In this document: one piece after another, positions 19,688-27,914 of the stretch
How positions within the stretch are numbered: position 1 is the stretch's first letter
Layout: each line of letters begins with the position of its first letter
Source: Curtobacterium luteum
GTDB taxonomy: Bacteria; Actinomycetota; Actinomycetes; Actinomycetales; Microbacteriaceae
Assembly (NCBI RefSeq): GCF_014646995.1
Contig: NZ_BMOI01000002.1
Location: forward strand, 186,496 to 250,495
Length of the DNA stretch: 64,000 nt
Reading direction: 5' to 3'
Made by a program: the position numbers and the translations under genes
The notes under the pieces: generated by a model
Databases searched by the model: none
Told to the model about the DNA's origin: nothing
Seen by the model: the letters and a program-made list of their open reading frames with translations, nothing else

Positions 19688-20855
19688 GTCCGCAGCGAGC
19701 TACCTCACCGGGCAGCTCCGACAGATCGGCCTGTTCATCGCGCTGATCGTCATCGTGATCTTCTTCCAGGTGGCGACGAGCGGCATCACCCTGGCACCGA
19801 TCAACGTGTCGAACATCATCGTCCAGAACAGCTACATCCTGATCCTGGCGATCGGCATGGTGATGGTCATCATCGCCGGCCACATCGACCTGTCCGTCGG
19901 GTCGGTCGTCGCGTTCAGCGGCGCGATGGCCGGTGTGATGATCACCCAGTGGGGTCTCCCCTGGCCGGTCGCAGTCGTCCTCTGCCTGGTGATCGGCGCG
20001 CTCGTCGGCGCCTGGCAGGGCTTCTGGATCGCCTACTTCGGGATCCCGGCGTTCATCGTGACGCTGGCCGGCATGCTCGCCTTCCGCGGCGCGGCGCAGA
20101 TCGTCCTGCAGAACCAGCAGATCTCGCCGTTCCCGGCCGGCTTCCGGTCGCTCGGCTCCGGGTTCCTGCCGTCGTTCGGCACCACCGGCTACGAGCCGCT
20201 CACGATGGTCCTCGGCATCGCCGCGGCCGCGATCATGGTCATCACGGCGTTCCGGGGCCGTGCGACCCGCCGCAAGTACCAGCTCGAGAGCGAGCCGTTC
20301 GCCTGGTTCATCGTGAAGACGGCGTTCGGCGCGGCGCTCGTGATCTACGTCGCCCTGCTGCTCGCGAGCTACAACGGCACGCCGATCGTGCTCGTCGTCC
20401 TCGGCGCGCTCGTGGTGATCTACTCGGTCGTCATGCGGAGCGCGGTGTTCGGTCGGCACGTCTACGCGATCGGCGGCAACGCCCTCGCCGCGCAGCTGTC
20501 CGGCGTCAAGACGAAGCGCGTCACGTTCCTGCTGTTCGTCAACATGGGCGTGATCGCGGCCCTGGCGGGCGTGGTCTTCACCGGCCAGCTCAACCTCGCG
20601 GCGCCCGGTGCGGGCAACGGCTTCGAGCTCGACGCCATCGCGGCCGTGTTCATCGGTGGCGCAGCCGTCACGGGCGGCATCGGGACGGTGCCGGGCGCCA
20701 TCGTCGGTGGTCTCATCATCGGCATCCTGAACAACGGCATGTCGATCCTCGGCGTCGGCACGGAGTTCCAGTCGCTCATCAAGGGCCTGGTGCTGCTCGC
20801 CGCCGTCGCGTTCGACGTGTTCAACAAGCGTCGGGCGGCTGCCGCGCGCAAGTAG
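19674..20855 (+). CDS. mmsB: monosaccharide ABC transporter permease
   Basis: 393 residues with about ten hydrophobic segments, as in RbsC/XylH/MmsB permeases. The family motifs [19 protein letters not shown] and, near the C-terminus, [38 protein letters not shown] (only described in part here) are visible. It forms a homodimeric channel for the sugar delivered by the ChvE-type lipoprotein. It is the last gene of the operon and runs convergently into a GH13 gene across a long-stem hairpin. Confidence 0.95.
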
Positions 20856-20875
20856 GTTCGCTCTTCGCGCTCCCC

Positions 20876-20943
20876 CGAGACTCGGGCTGAGCGACACTTC
20901 TCGCGGTTCGGTGCGCGAGGACTGTCGCTCAGCCCGAGTCTCG
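20876..20943. terminator. long-stem bidirectional terminator
   Basis: Perfect 21-bp arms at 20876-20896 and 20923-20943 (arm begins CGAGACTCGGGCTGAGCG), with an inner CTCGCG/CGCGAG pair that extends the stem. It lies between the convergent mmsB and GH13 genes. A partial second copy of GAGTCTCGG follows at 20957-20965, and a related sequence is inside the fused ATPase gene near 3725. Confidence 0.8.
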
Positions 20944-20972
20944 TTGCGTGCGGGCCGAGTCTCGGGGTCGGC

Positions 20973-22310
20973 TCACGCCGTCAGGACGGCCCACCCAGCG
21001 GCCGGGAGGCGCACGGTCCCGTCCCGCAGGTCGCCGCCGCCCGCCTCGACGTGCGTCGCACCCGCCGCGGGCAGCTCCACCGGCTCGTCCGCGAGGTTCA
21101 GCGTCGTCACCACGGCCGCGTCCGCGGTCGCGGTCCGCAGCACGAGCCCGGTGTTCGTCAGGTGCACGACGTCGGTGTGGGCGCGGTGCAACCAGGGGTT
21201 CCGGCGTCGGAGCGCCACGAGGGCCTCGTACGTGCGGGTCAGCTCCACCGGTGCCGGCGGGATGTCCGGGAACGTCGGACGGACCGCGTCGTCGCCGCCC
21301 TCGCGTTCCTCCTTCACGCCGGTCCAGCCGTACTCGTCCCCCGCGTACACGACCGGCGTCCCCGCCACGGTGAAGAGGACGGCCGCCGCGTGCCCGGCGA
21401 ACCGCTCCCCCACGGCACTCGCGATCCGGGTGACGTCGTGGTTGCCGACGAACGTGGTCGGCGCCTGCGTCGCCAGCAGCGCATCGTGCCGCTCGACCGC
21501 GTGCGCGAGCTCGAACAGGTTCCGGTCCGCGATGCCGTGCCAGATCCCCTGCCACAGCTCGTACTGCGTGGTGGAGTCCATCGTCGACGCGCGGACGATC
21601 GCTGCCGTGTCCCCGTGGATCACCTCGCCGCTGAACCAGGCCTCCGGGAACCGCTCGCGCACCCGCGGCAGGACCCGGGCCCAGAAGGCCGGCGGCACCG
21701 CGTAGGCCGCGTCGAGCCGCCACCCGTCGATCCCGCGGTCGAGCCAGTGCGTCATGACCTCGACGACGAGGTCCTCCGTGGCCGCGCTGTCGTGGTCGAG
21801 GGCGACGAGGATGTCGTGCCCCTCGAAGTCCCCCACCGGCACGCGCTGCCCCGGGGTCCACCCCGCCCAGTCCACGGCGAACAGGTCGGCGCTCGGGGCG
21901 TCCGGCCCCTGTTCCTCGAGCGCGCGGAACGCCGGGTGCTCGCGGCCCACGTGGTTGAAGACACCGTCGAGCAGGACCCGCACGCCACGCTCGTGCGCCG
22001 CTGCGACGAGTCGGTCGAGGTCGTCGACGTCCCCGAGGCGCGGGTCGATGCGGAAGTGGTCGACCGTGTCGTAGCCGTGCGTCGAACTCGCGAAGACCGG
22101 TCCGAGCAACAGCCCGTTCAGTCCAAGGTCCACGACGTGGTCGAGCCACGGGGTGATGCGGTCGAGGCGGTGCTCGAGGACCCTGTCCGCGACGGGGGTG
22201 GCGGGCCGGACCTCCGCGCCGACGAACCCCAGCGGATAGACGTGCCACCACACGGCGTGCTCGACCCACGCGGGTTCGGCGGGGCGGTCCGGTCCTTCGT
22301 GGCTGCTCAC
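20973..22310 (-). CDS. GH13 alpha-glucan hydrolase (alpha-amylase family)
   Basis: 445 residues, no signal peptide, so cytoplasmic. The GH13 regions are present: DGVFNHVG (region I), GWRLDAAYAV with the nucleophile Asp (II), the acid Glu in WFSGEVIHGD (III) and FVGNHDVTR (IV). A short C-terminal beta domain ends the protein. The substrate is probably small maltooligosaccharides or a related alpha-glucoside; the compact size and cytoplasmic location argue against a starch-degrading enzyme. GTG 22310 is preceded by CGGAGC. It is transcribed alone, divergent from the DUF3253 gene. Confidence 0.87.
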   Translation of the reverse strand: MSSHEGPDRPAEPAWVEHAVWWHVYPLGFVGAEVRPATPVADRVLEHRLDRITPWLDHVVDLGLNGLLLGPVFASSTHGYDTVDHFRIDPRLGDVDDLDRLVAAAHERGVRVLLDGVFNHVGREHPAFRALEEQGPDAPSADLFAVDWAGWTPGQRVPVGDFEGHDILVALDHDSAATEDLVVEVMTHWLDRGIDGWRLDAAYAVPPAFWARVLPRVRERFPEAWFSGEVIHGDTAAIVRASTMDSTTQYELWQGIWHGIADRNLFELAHAVERHDALLATQAPTTFVGNHDVTRIASAVGERFAGHAAAVLFTVAGTPVVYAGDEYGWTGVKEEREGGDDAVRPTFPDIPPAPVELTRTYEALVALRRRNPWLHRAHTDVVHLTNTGLVLRTATADAAVVTTLNLADEPVELPAAGATHVEAGGGDLRDGTVRLPAAGWAVLTA

Positions 22311-22391
22311 CGCTCCGATGGTGCCAGGCGCTCCCCGCGCGGGTGCGGATGTCCTGTGTGCGCGCTGGTGCCCCAGGGAGAGGATGGGTCC

Positions 22392-22790
22392 ATGGGACGC
22401 GCGATCAGGACCGAGGCCGACGCCGCCGCGAACGAGGCCGAGCACGCCGAACGGACCTGCGCCTCGTGCGGTCGTCGGATGCCCTCGTCCGCTGCCCCGG
22501 ACGCGAAGTACTGCTCTGCCGCCTGCCGGAAGCACGGCCTCGACGCCACCGACCTGGCGCTCGAACAGCGCATCGACGAGCTGCTCGCGGCTCGTGCCCG
22601 GTCGTCGAGCATCTGCCCGTCCGACGCCGCACGCGCCCTCGACCCGGACGGGTGGCGCGACCTAATGGAGCCCGCTCGCCGGGCAGCGCGGCGCATGGTC
22701 GCGCGCGGCGAGGTCGAGATCACCCAGCACGGCAGTGTCGTCGCCCCGTCGACCGCGAAGGGGCCCATCCGGATCCGCCGCCCCCGGTAG
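22392..22790 (+). CDS. DUF3253 protein with N-terminal zinc finger
   Basis: 132 residues. The N-terminal part carries a CXXC-X(15-17)-CXXXC metal-binding pattern (CASCGRR...YCSAACRK, about residues 23-46) like DUF2256-type fingers. The C-terminal part is the small winged-helix-like DUF3253 domain (EQRIDELLAARARSSSICPSDAARALDPDGWRDL ... VARGEVEITQHG, shown in part). The fusion of the two is common. Biochemical role unknown; DNA or RNA contact is possible from the fold. Confidence 0.85.
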   Translation: MGRAIRTEADAAANEAEHAERTCASCGRRMPSSAAPDAKYCSAACRKHGLDATDLALEQRIDELLAARARSSSICPSDAARALDPDGWRDLMEPARRAARRMVARGEVEITQHGSVVAPSTAKGPIRIRRPR

Positions 22791-22825
22791 GGAACACCTG
22801 TCGCCCGCCTGCGTTGCACCCGGGG

Positions 22826-23935
22826 ATGACTCTCGACACCACACCGACCGCGACCGCCACGACGCCCGTCCGACACGAAGCCCTCGTCGTGGGTGCCAGC
22901 GGCATCACCGGGTCCGCACTGGTGGACCACCTGCTCGACCTCGGCTGGGAGGTCACAGCCCTGTCCCGGCGGCCGCACCCCCGCGACGGCGTCCGCACCG
23001 TCGCCGCCGACCTCCGCGACCCGGAGTCCCTGCGCACCGCGCTGGCGGGCGAGCAGCCGACGCACGTGTTCTTCACCGCGTGGCAGCGGCAGGACACCGA
23101 GGCCGAGAACATCCGCGTCAACGGCGGCATGGTGCGGGACCTCCTCGCGGCCCTCTCGCACGCACCGCTCGCCCACGTCGCGCTCGTCACCGGACTGAAG
23201 CACTACCTCGGCCCGTTCGAGGCGTACGCCGCGGGCGAGATGCCGGACACGCCCTTCCACGAGGAGGAGCCCCGGCTCGACACCCCGAACTTCTACTACG
23301 CGCAGGAGGACGAGCTCTTCGCAGCGGCCGAGCGCCAGGGCTTCACCTGGTCCGTGCACCGGTCGCACACGGTGATCGGGCACGCCGTCGGCAACGCCAT
23401 GAACATGGGCCTGACGATCGCCGTCCAGGCGACGCTGGCGAAGGAGCTCGGCCTCGACTTCGTGTTCCCGGGCAGCGAGGCGCAGTGGAACGGGCTCACG
23501 GACATGACCGATGCCGGCATCCTCGCCGAGCACATGGTGTGGGCGGCCACCTCGCCCGAGGGCGCTGACGAGGCCTTCAACGTGGTGAACGGCGACGTCT
23601 TCCGCTGGCGGTGGATGTGGCCGCGACTCGCCGCGCACCTCGGGGTGGACCCGGCGCGCGTGGTCGGCTTCGACGGCACCGCACGCCCGCTCGAGGAGCA
23701 GATGGCCCGGTACGAGTCTGCATGGGCCGGGATCGCCGAGCGGTACGGCCTCACCGAGCACGACATCACCCGCTTGGCGTCCTGGTGGCACACGGACGCC
23801 GACCTCGGTCGCACGATGGAGGTCGTCACCGACATGGGCAAGAGCCGGGAGGCCGGGTTCACCGCGTTCCGCCGCACCGAGCGTGCGTTCGCCGACCTGT
23901 TCGACCGCTACCGCGCGGACCGCCTCATCCCCTGA
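22826..23935 (+). CDS. NAD(P)H-dependent SDR, PRISE (progesterone 5-beta-reductase-like) type
   Basis: 369 residues, an extended short-chain dehydrogenase. The nucleotide-binding motif VVGASGITGSALVDHLL is at about residues 15-31. The PRISE-type catalytic motifs LKHYLGPF (Lys) and NFYYAQEDEL (Tyr) are visible. Relatives reduce activated C=C bonds of enones; the physiological substrate in bacteria is mostly unknown. The start at ATG 22826 follows a weak CGGGG. It stands 35 bp after the DUF3253 gene and may share its transcript. Confidence 0.87.
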   Translation: MTLDTTPTATATTPVRHEALVVGASGITGSALVDHLLDLGWEVTALSRRPHPRDGVRTVAADLRDPESLRTALAGEQPTHVFFTAWQRQDTEAENIRVNGGMVRDLLAALSHAPLAHVALVTGLKHYLGPFEAYAAGEMPDTPFHEEEPRLDTPNFYYAQEDELFAAAERQGFTWSVHRSHTVIGHAVGNAMNMGLTIAVQATLAKELGLDFVFPGSEAQWNGLTDMTDAGILAEHMVWAATSPEGADEAFNVVNGDVFRWRWMWPRLAAHLGVDPARVVGFDGTARPLEEQMARYESAWAGIAERYGLTEHDITRLASWWHTDADLGRTMEVVTDMGKSREAGFTAFRRTERAFADLFDRYRADRLIP

Positions 23936-24066
23936 TCCGTACCCCGTTCGAACCAACCGGGGGACACGAACCTGCGGCCCGGCCGCGAGTCACGCGTTCC
24001 GTGCTGGTTGTGTTCAGGGCACAGGCGCCGGGGACCCTCGGCGGTTCCCGGAGGAAGGAAGACACC

Positions 24067-24243
24067 ATGTCGCTCGGAGACAAGGCGAAGGACGTCACCC
24101 AGAAGCTCGTCGGCAAGGTCGAGGAAGCGGTCGGCAAGCACACCGACGACGACGAGCTGAAGCACCAGGGCCAGAAGGACCAGGTCATGGGCGAGGGTCG
24201 TCTCGAGACCGAGAAGGCCAAGGACAAGCTGACGGGCAACTGA
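24067..24243 (+). CDS. CsbD-family stress protein
   Basis: 58 residues, highly charged (MSLGDKAKDVTQKLVGKVEEAVGK ... ETEKAKDKLTGN, shown in part), the full CsbD length. CsbD proteins are small helical general-stress proteins of unknown mechanism, sigma-B controlled in Bacillus. A strong GGAGGAAGG site precedes the ATG. The 130 bp upstream contain nothing else recognisable. An 11-bp stem terminator follows immediately. Confidence 0.9.
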   Translation: MSLGDKAKDVTQKLVGKVEEAVGKHTDDDELKHQGQKDQVMGEGRLETEKAKDKLTGN

Positions 24244-24260
24244 TCCGTCCGTCCCGCTGA

Positions 24261-24287
24261 CGCCCGCGCCGTTCGACGGCGCGGGCG
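24261..24287. terminator. hairpin terminator after csbD
   Basis: Perfect 11-bp stem CGCCCGCGCCG / CGGCGCGGGCG with a 5-nt TTCGA loop, 17 bp after the csbD stop and before the convergent radical SAM gene, so it may serve both. Confidence 0.85.
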
Positions 24288-24318
24288 TTCGCTGTGTCGG
24301 ACGTGCGTCGCGCGGGGG

Positions 24319-25392
24319 TCAGAACGCGTAGCGGATGCGGCAACTCGGCAGGTGTTCCGCCACGAGTTCCCGGAAGCGCTCGACGAGCTGCCCCTTCATC
24401 CCCGACCGGTACCGCACGTTCACGGCGCCGTTCTGTGAGAACTTCTGTTCCTGCAGGTCGGGACGCCAGAGCAGGTCCTCGGCCCTCGGGTGCCAGCCGA
24501 GGTTGACCTCGTGCAACTGCTCGTTGTGCGTGAGGAAGATGACCTCGGCCGCGAGCTGCGCCTTCGCCGCAGCGGAGAGCACGTCGTCGACCTGGTCGAG
24601 CAGTCCGGCCCAGTCGGACTCCCACGTGGGCGTGAGGATGACGGGCGAGAAGTTGAGGTGCACCTCGTACCCGGCGTCGACGAAGTCGTTCACGGCGGCG
24701 ATCCGCTCGGCGATCGGGCTCGTGCGGATGTCGGTGACCTTCGCGGTCTCGTGCGGCATGAGCGAGAACCGGATGCGGGTGCGGCCCATCGGGTCCCAGT
24801 CGAGCAGGTCGCGGTTGACGTACTTCGTCGCGAAGGACGCCTTGGCCGTGGGGCTCATCCGGAACAGGTCGCACAGGTCGCGCACGTTGTCGCTGAGCAT
24901 CGCGTCGACCGAGCAGTCGCTGTTCTCGCCGATGTCGTAGACCCAGGAGTCCGTGTCGCACTGGTTCGGCTCGGTCTTCGGCCCCTGCTTCGCGATGTTC
25001 CGGGCGACGTGCTTGGCGATCTGCTCGATGTTCGCGAACACCGTCACCGGGTTCGAGTACCCCTTGCGGCGCGGCACGTAGCAGTACGCGCACGCCATCG
25101 CGCACCCGTTCGCCGTGGACGGTGCGATGAAGTCCGCGGAGCGCCCGTTCGGCCGGGTGAGGAGCGACTTCTTCACCCCGAGGACGAGCGCCTCGGTCTT
25201 GATGCGGACCCACCGCTGCACGTTCCGCTCGTCGCCGTGGACCTCGGGGATGTTCCAGTGCGAGGCGACCGGGACGACCTCGGCGTCCGGCCAGCGCCCC
25301 AGTACCTCCTGCCCGCGGGGCAGCGCGAGTGCGGCGTCCTCGGCGTAGATGCGTCGGACGTCGAGCACCGGACGCGTGCGTGCTTCGCTCAT
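24319..25392 (-). CDS. spore photoproduct lyase-family radical SAM protein
   Basis: 357 residues. The radical SAM cluster motif CX3CX2C is at Cys97, Cys101 and Cys104 (CAMACAYC). The surrounding FIAPSTANG, WVYDIGENSDCSVDAMLSD and VHLNFSPVILTPTWESDW blocks are those of the actinobacterial spore photoproduct lyase-like family. Classical SPL reverses 5-thyminyl-5,6-dihydrothymine in spores. This organism group does not sporulate, so the role is probably another UV-damage or desiccation-linked repair (inference). The ATG at 25392 is 45 bp from a divergent small gene. Confidence 0.87.
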   Translation of the reverse strand: MSEARTRPVLDVRRIYAEDAALALPRGQEVLGRWPDAEVVPVASHWNIPEVHGDERNVQRWVRIKTEALVLGVKKSLLTRPNGRSADFIAPSTANGCAMACAYCYVPRRKGYSNPVTVFANIEQIAKHVARNIAKQGPKTEPNQCDTDSWVYDIGENSDCSVDAMLSDNVRDLCDLFRMSPTAKASFATKYVNRDLLDWDPMGRTRIRFSLMPHETAKVTDIRTSPIAERIAAVNDFVDAGYEVHLNFSPVILTPTWESDWAGLLDQVDDVLSAAAKAQLAAEVIFLTHNEQLHEVNLGWHPRAEDLLWRPDLQEQKFSQNGAVNVRYRSGMKGQLVERFRELVAEHLPSCRIRYAF

Positions 25393-25437
25393 CGCCACCT
25401 GTCTACCGGTGACCACCGACGGTGCAGACTCGGGAGC

Positions 25438-25749
25438 ATGCCCGCCGAGCCCGACGACCACTTCTTCGTCGTGGACGGTCGACGGTGGCGTCGGGCGGAC
25501 CCGTCGATCCCCGACGACGTGGCCGCCGCGCTGCGATCGCACCTCGGGCGCGGGCGGAACGCCGTCGGGCGGGCGAAGCGCGACGGCGACGAGGCTGCCC
25601 TGGCCGAGGCCCGGCACCGCAACGGGCTCGCGAAGCACGGTCTGGGTGAACGCGGTCCGGAGTGGTGGACGCGGTCGGAGGACGAGCGCGTGGACGATGC
25701 CCGCCGTGCGCTCTGCGAGCTCGACGCCCTCGACGAGGACCCCTCGTGA
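25438..25749 (+). CDS. conserved small protein (often mislabelled biopolymer transporter Tol)
   Basis: 103 residues, acidic and basic mixed, no membrane segment or signal. Conserved-looking words are DDHFFVVDGRRWRRADPSIPDDV, LRSHLGRGRNAV and LGERGPEWW. This family is widespread in bacteria and sometimes carries the misleading name biopolymer transporter Tol; there is no evidence of transport. It is divergent from the radical SAM gene and stops 4 bp before the convergent 50-residue gene. Confidence 0.8.
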   Translation: MPAEPDDHFFVVDGRRWRRADPSIPDDVAAALRSHLGRGRNAVGRAKRDGDEAALAEARHRNGLAKHGLGERGPEWWTRSEDERVDDARRALCELDALDEDPS

Positions 25750-25753
25750 CCGG

Positions 25754-25906
25754 CTAGGGCCGGTACTCCTCACGCTCCGAGGGCGGCGGGGTCGGTATCG
25801 AGGCGGGGCCGACACTGCCGTGGGACCCGGGACCGTCCGTCGCGCGGACGAACACCTGCACCACCCGCATGACGATCCGGCCGGCTGCCTGCACCACGTT
25901 CCACAT
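25754..25906 (-). CDS. 50-residue hypothetical protein
   Basis: A short frame with a strong GGAGGG site 7 nt before the ATG at 25906. The predicted protein begins MWNVVQAAGRIVMRVVQVF (an amphipathic or membrane-associated helix) and ends in a Pro-rich tail TPPPSEREEYRP. Its codons show the high G/C third positions of the neighbours. It lies 48 bp upstream of the GH35 stop region on the same strand, and its stop is 4 bp from a convergent gene. No family recognised. Confidence 0.6.
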   Translation of the reverse strand: MWNVVQAAGRIVMRVVQVFVRATDGPGSHGSVGPASIPTPPPSEREEYRP

Positions 25907-25954
25907 CAGGTCGCCCTCCGACGAAGTACCGGTCCGGCCAGGCTACCCGGACGC

Positions 25955-27835
25955 TCAGCCCTCGGTGTGGCCGAGGTCCGGCTCGGCGAGCAGGCACACC
26001 GTGCGCGACGCGGCGGCGTGGAGCTCGAACACCAGGACGTCGTTGCGGCCCTCCCGGAGCACCGGCCCCGGCACGGCGAGCGTCTTCTGGGGACCTCGTG
26101 ACCAGTACCGCCCGAGGCAGAACCCGTTCACCCAGGCAACCCCCTTCCGGAAGCCGTCGAGGCACAGGTACCGGTCGTCGACGGACGCGAGCTCGAACGA
26201 CCCGGACGCGAACACCGGTCCGGCGAGCACGTCGCCGGCGGAGGGAGTCGCGTCCCCCAGGACCGAGAGCGCGGCCGGGGCGATCGGGTCGAGCGCGAGC
26301 GGCGCGGCCGTCCACCGGGACAGCAGCTCGCCGTCGACGCGGACGTCCCCGATGAGCCCCTTCGGCTCGCCGATGCGCGGACCGTAGTCGACCCGGCCCT
26401 GGTCCTCGACGAGGAGCTCCAGCGTGCCGGTGACGGGCGGGAGCGCGATCGCGCGGTCGTGGTGCTCGCGCTCGAGGACCCCGACGACGACCCCGTCGAC
26501 GGAGACGATCGCGCGGTCACGGACCTCGGTGCCGACGGTGAGGACGCCCCCGGTGGGCAGGGCGACCTCGGTGCGGTGCAGCACGAAGCCGGACGCCGCG
26601 CCGAGTGCGTCGAACGTGGGCGGCACGTCGTGCGCCGTCCACGACGTGAGGGTCGGCAGGAGCGTCGCCAGGGGTGCGACGCGGTCGAGCCGGACGGCGA
26701 CGTCCGTGGCGGGCGCGCGCCGTGCCTCCAGGCCGACACCGCCGGAACCGACAGCGGAACCAGAACCGACAGCGGAACCGGCACGGACACCCGGACCGGC
26801 CACGGGTTCGAGCCGACCCGACCCGCCCGGCTGCATCGACGTCGGCAGCGGCGGGACGGGCGCGTAGCGCTCGATCACCGCACGGAACGCGTGGAACTTC
26901 TCGGTCGGCCGACCGGCCTCGTCGAGCGGGGCGTCGTAGTCGTACGACGTCGCGATCGGCCGGTACACGCCCTTGTCGTTCGCCCCGTTGGTGAAGCCGA
27001 AGTTCGTGCCGCCGTGGAACATGTAGATGTTGACGGAGCCCCCGGCGGCGAGCAGGTCCTCCAGGTCCGAGGCCGACGCGGCGGCCGGCGTCGTGTGGTG
27101 GTGCTCGCCCCAGCTGTCGAACCAGCCGTCCCAGAACTCGGAGCACATGAGCGGCCCGGTCGGCTGCGCCTGGCGGAGCCGCGCCAACCGTGCGGTCGCG
27201 CGCGACCCGAACGAGCCGGTCTTGTGGAGCGACGGCAGCGAGCCGTCCTCGAGCATCGTGCCCATCGGCTGGTCGACGCTGGTGAACGGGACCGTCAGGC
27301 CGATGTCGCGGTGCATCTGTTCCAGCGCCCGGAGGTACGACGCGTCCGACCCGTAGGCGCCGTACTCGTTCTCGACCTGCACGAGCACGATCGGCCCGCC
27401 GTCGTCGATCTGCCGCGGGACCAGCACCGGCGCCAACGCCTGCAGGTACGACGAGACGGCGGCGAGGAATCCGGGCTCGTTCCGCCGGACCCCGACGGTC
27501 CCGTCCGCGAAGAGCCAGTACGGCAGCCCGCCGTTCGACCACTCGGCGCAGATGTACGGGCCGGGGCGGACGATGGCGTGCATGCCCTCGGCGGCGACGA
27601 GGTCGAGGAAGCGGCCGAGGTCGAGCCCACCGGTGAGGTCGAACACGCCGGGCTGCGGCGCGTGCGCGTTCCAGGCGACGTACGTCTCGATGGTGTTGAG
27701 GCCCATGAGCTTGGCCTTGCGGATCCGGTCCTGCCACAGGTCGGGGTGGACACGGAAGTAGTGGATCGCGCCGGAGAGGACGCGGTGGGGCTCGCCGTCG
27801 AGCAGGAAGTCGGTGTCGCCGATGGCGAAGCGCAT
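25955..27835 (-). CDS. GH35 beta-galactosidase
   Basis: 626 residues, cytoplasmic (no signal). The TIM barrel occupies about residues 1-335, with the GH35 signature GGPIVLVQVENEYGAYG (acid/base Glu157) and nucleophile Glu233 in CSEFWDGWF. A Gly/Ser/Ala linker (AGSAVGSGSAVGSGG, about residues 355-375) encoded by short direct repeats separates it from two C-terminal jelly-roll domains (last one with VNGFCLGRYWSRGPQKTL). It should remove terminal beta-galactose from imported oligosaccharides. It is the last gene of an operon with a sugar ABC transporter, under a divergent LacI regulator. Confidence 0.93.
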   Translation of the reverse strand: MRFAIGDTDFLLDGEPHRVLSGAIHYFRVHPDLWQDRIRKAKLMGLNTIETYVAWNAHAPQPGVFDLTGGLDLGRFLDLVAAEGMHAIVRPGPYICAEWSNGGLPYWLFADGTVGVRRNEPGFLAAVSSYLQALAPVLVPRQIDDGGPIVLVQVENEYGAYGSDASYLRALEQMHRDIGLTVPFTSVDQPMGTMLEDGSLPSLHKTGSFGSRATARLARLRQAQPTGPLMCSEFWDGWFDSWGEHHHTTPAAASASDLEDLLAAGGSVNIYMFHGGTNFGFTNGANDKGVYRPIATSYDYDAPLDEAGRPTEKFHAFRAVIERYAPVPPLPTSMQPGGSGRLEPVAGPGVRAGSAVGSGSAVGSGGVGLEARRAPATDVAVRLDRVAPLATLLPTLTSWTAHDVPPTFDALGAASGFVLHRTEVALPTGGVLTVGTEVRDRAIVSVDGVVVGVLEREHHDRAIALPPVTGTLELLVEDQGRVDYGPRIGEPKGLIGDVRVDGELLSRWTAAPLALDPIAPAALSVLGDATPSAGDVLAGPVFASGSFELASVDDRYLCLDGFRKGVAWVNGFCLGRYWSRGPQKTLAVPGPVLREGRNDVLVFELHAAASRTVCLLAEPDLGHTEG

Positions 27836-27914
27836 GAGAGGGGCCTTTCAGGGGTCGGGGCCGCGCGGACGGTGTCCGCGCGGCCCCGGTTCGGTGAGGA
27901 CGGGAGGGACAGGA

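Noticed and set aside
23936..24066. A tRNA or small RNA in the gap before csbD, prompted by a GTTCGAACC-like word
   Set aside because: No cloverleaf pairing or acceptor stem could be found around it.
25438..25749. Annotating this gene as a Tol biopolymer transporter
   Set aside because: The protein is short and soluble with no membrane segment; the common label has no support in the sequence.
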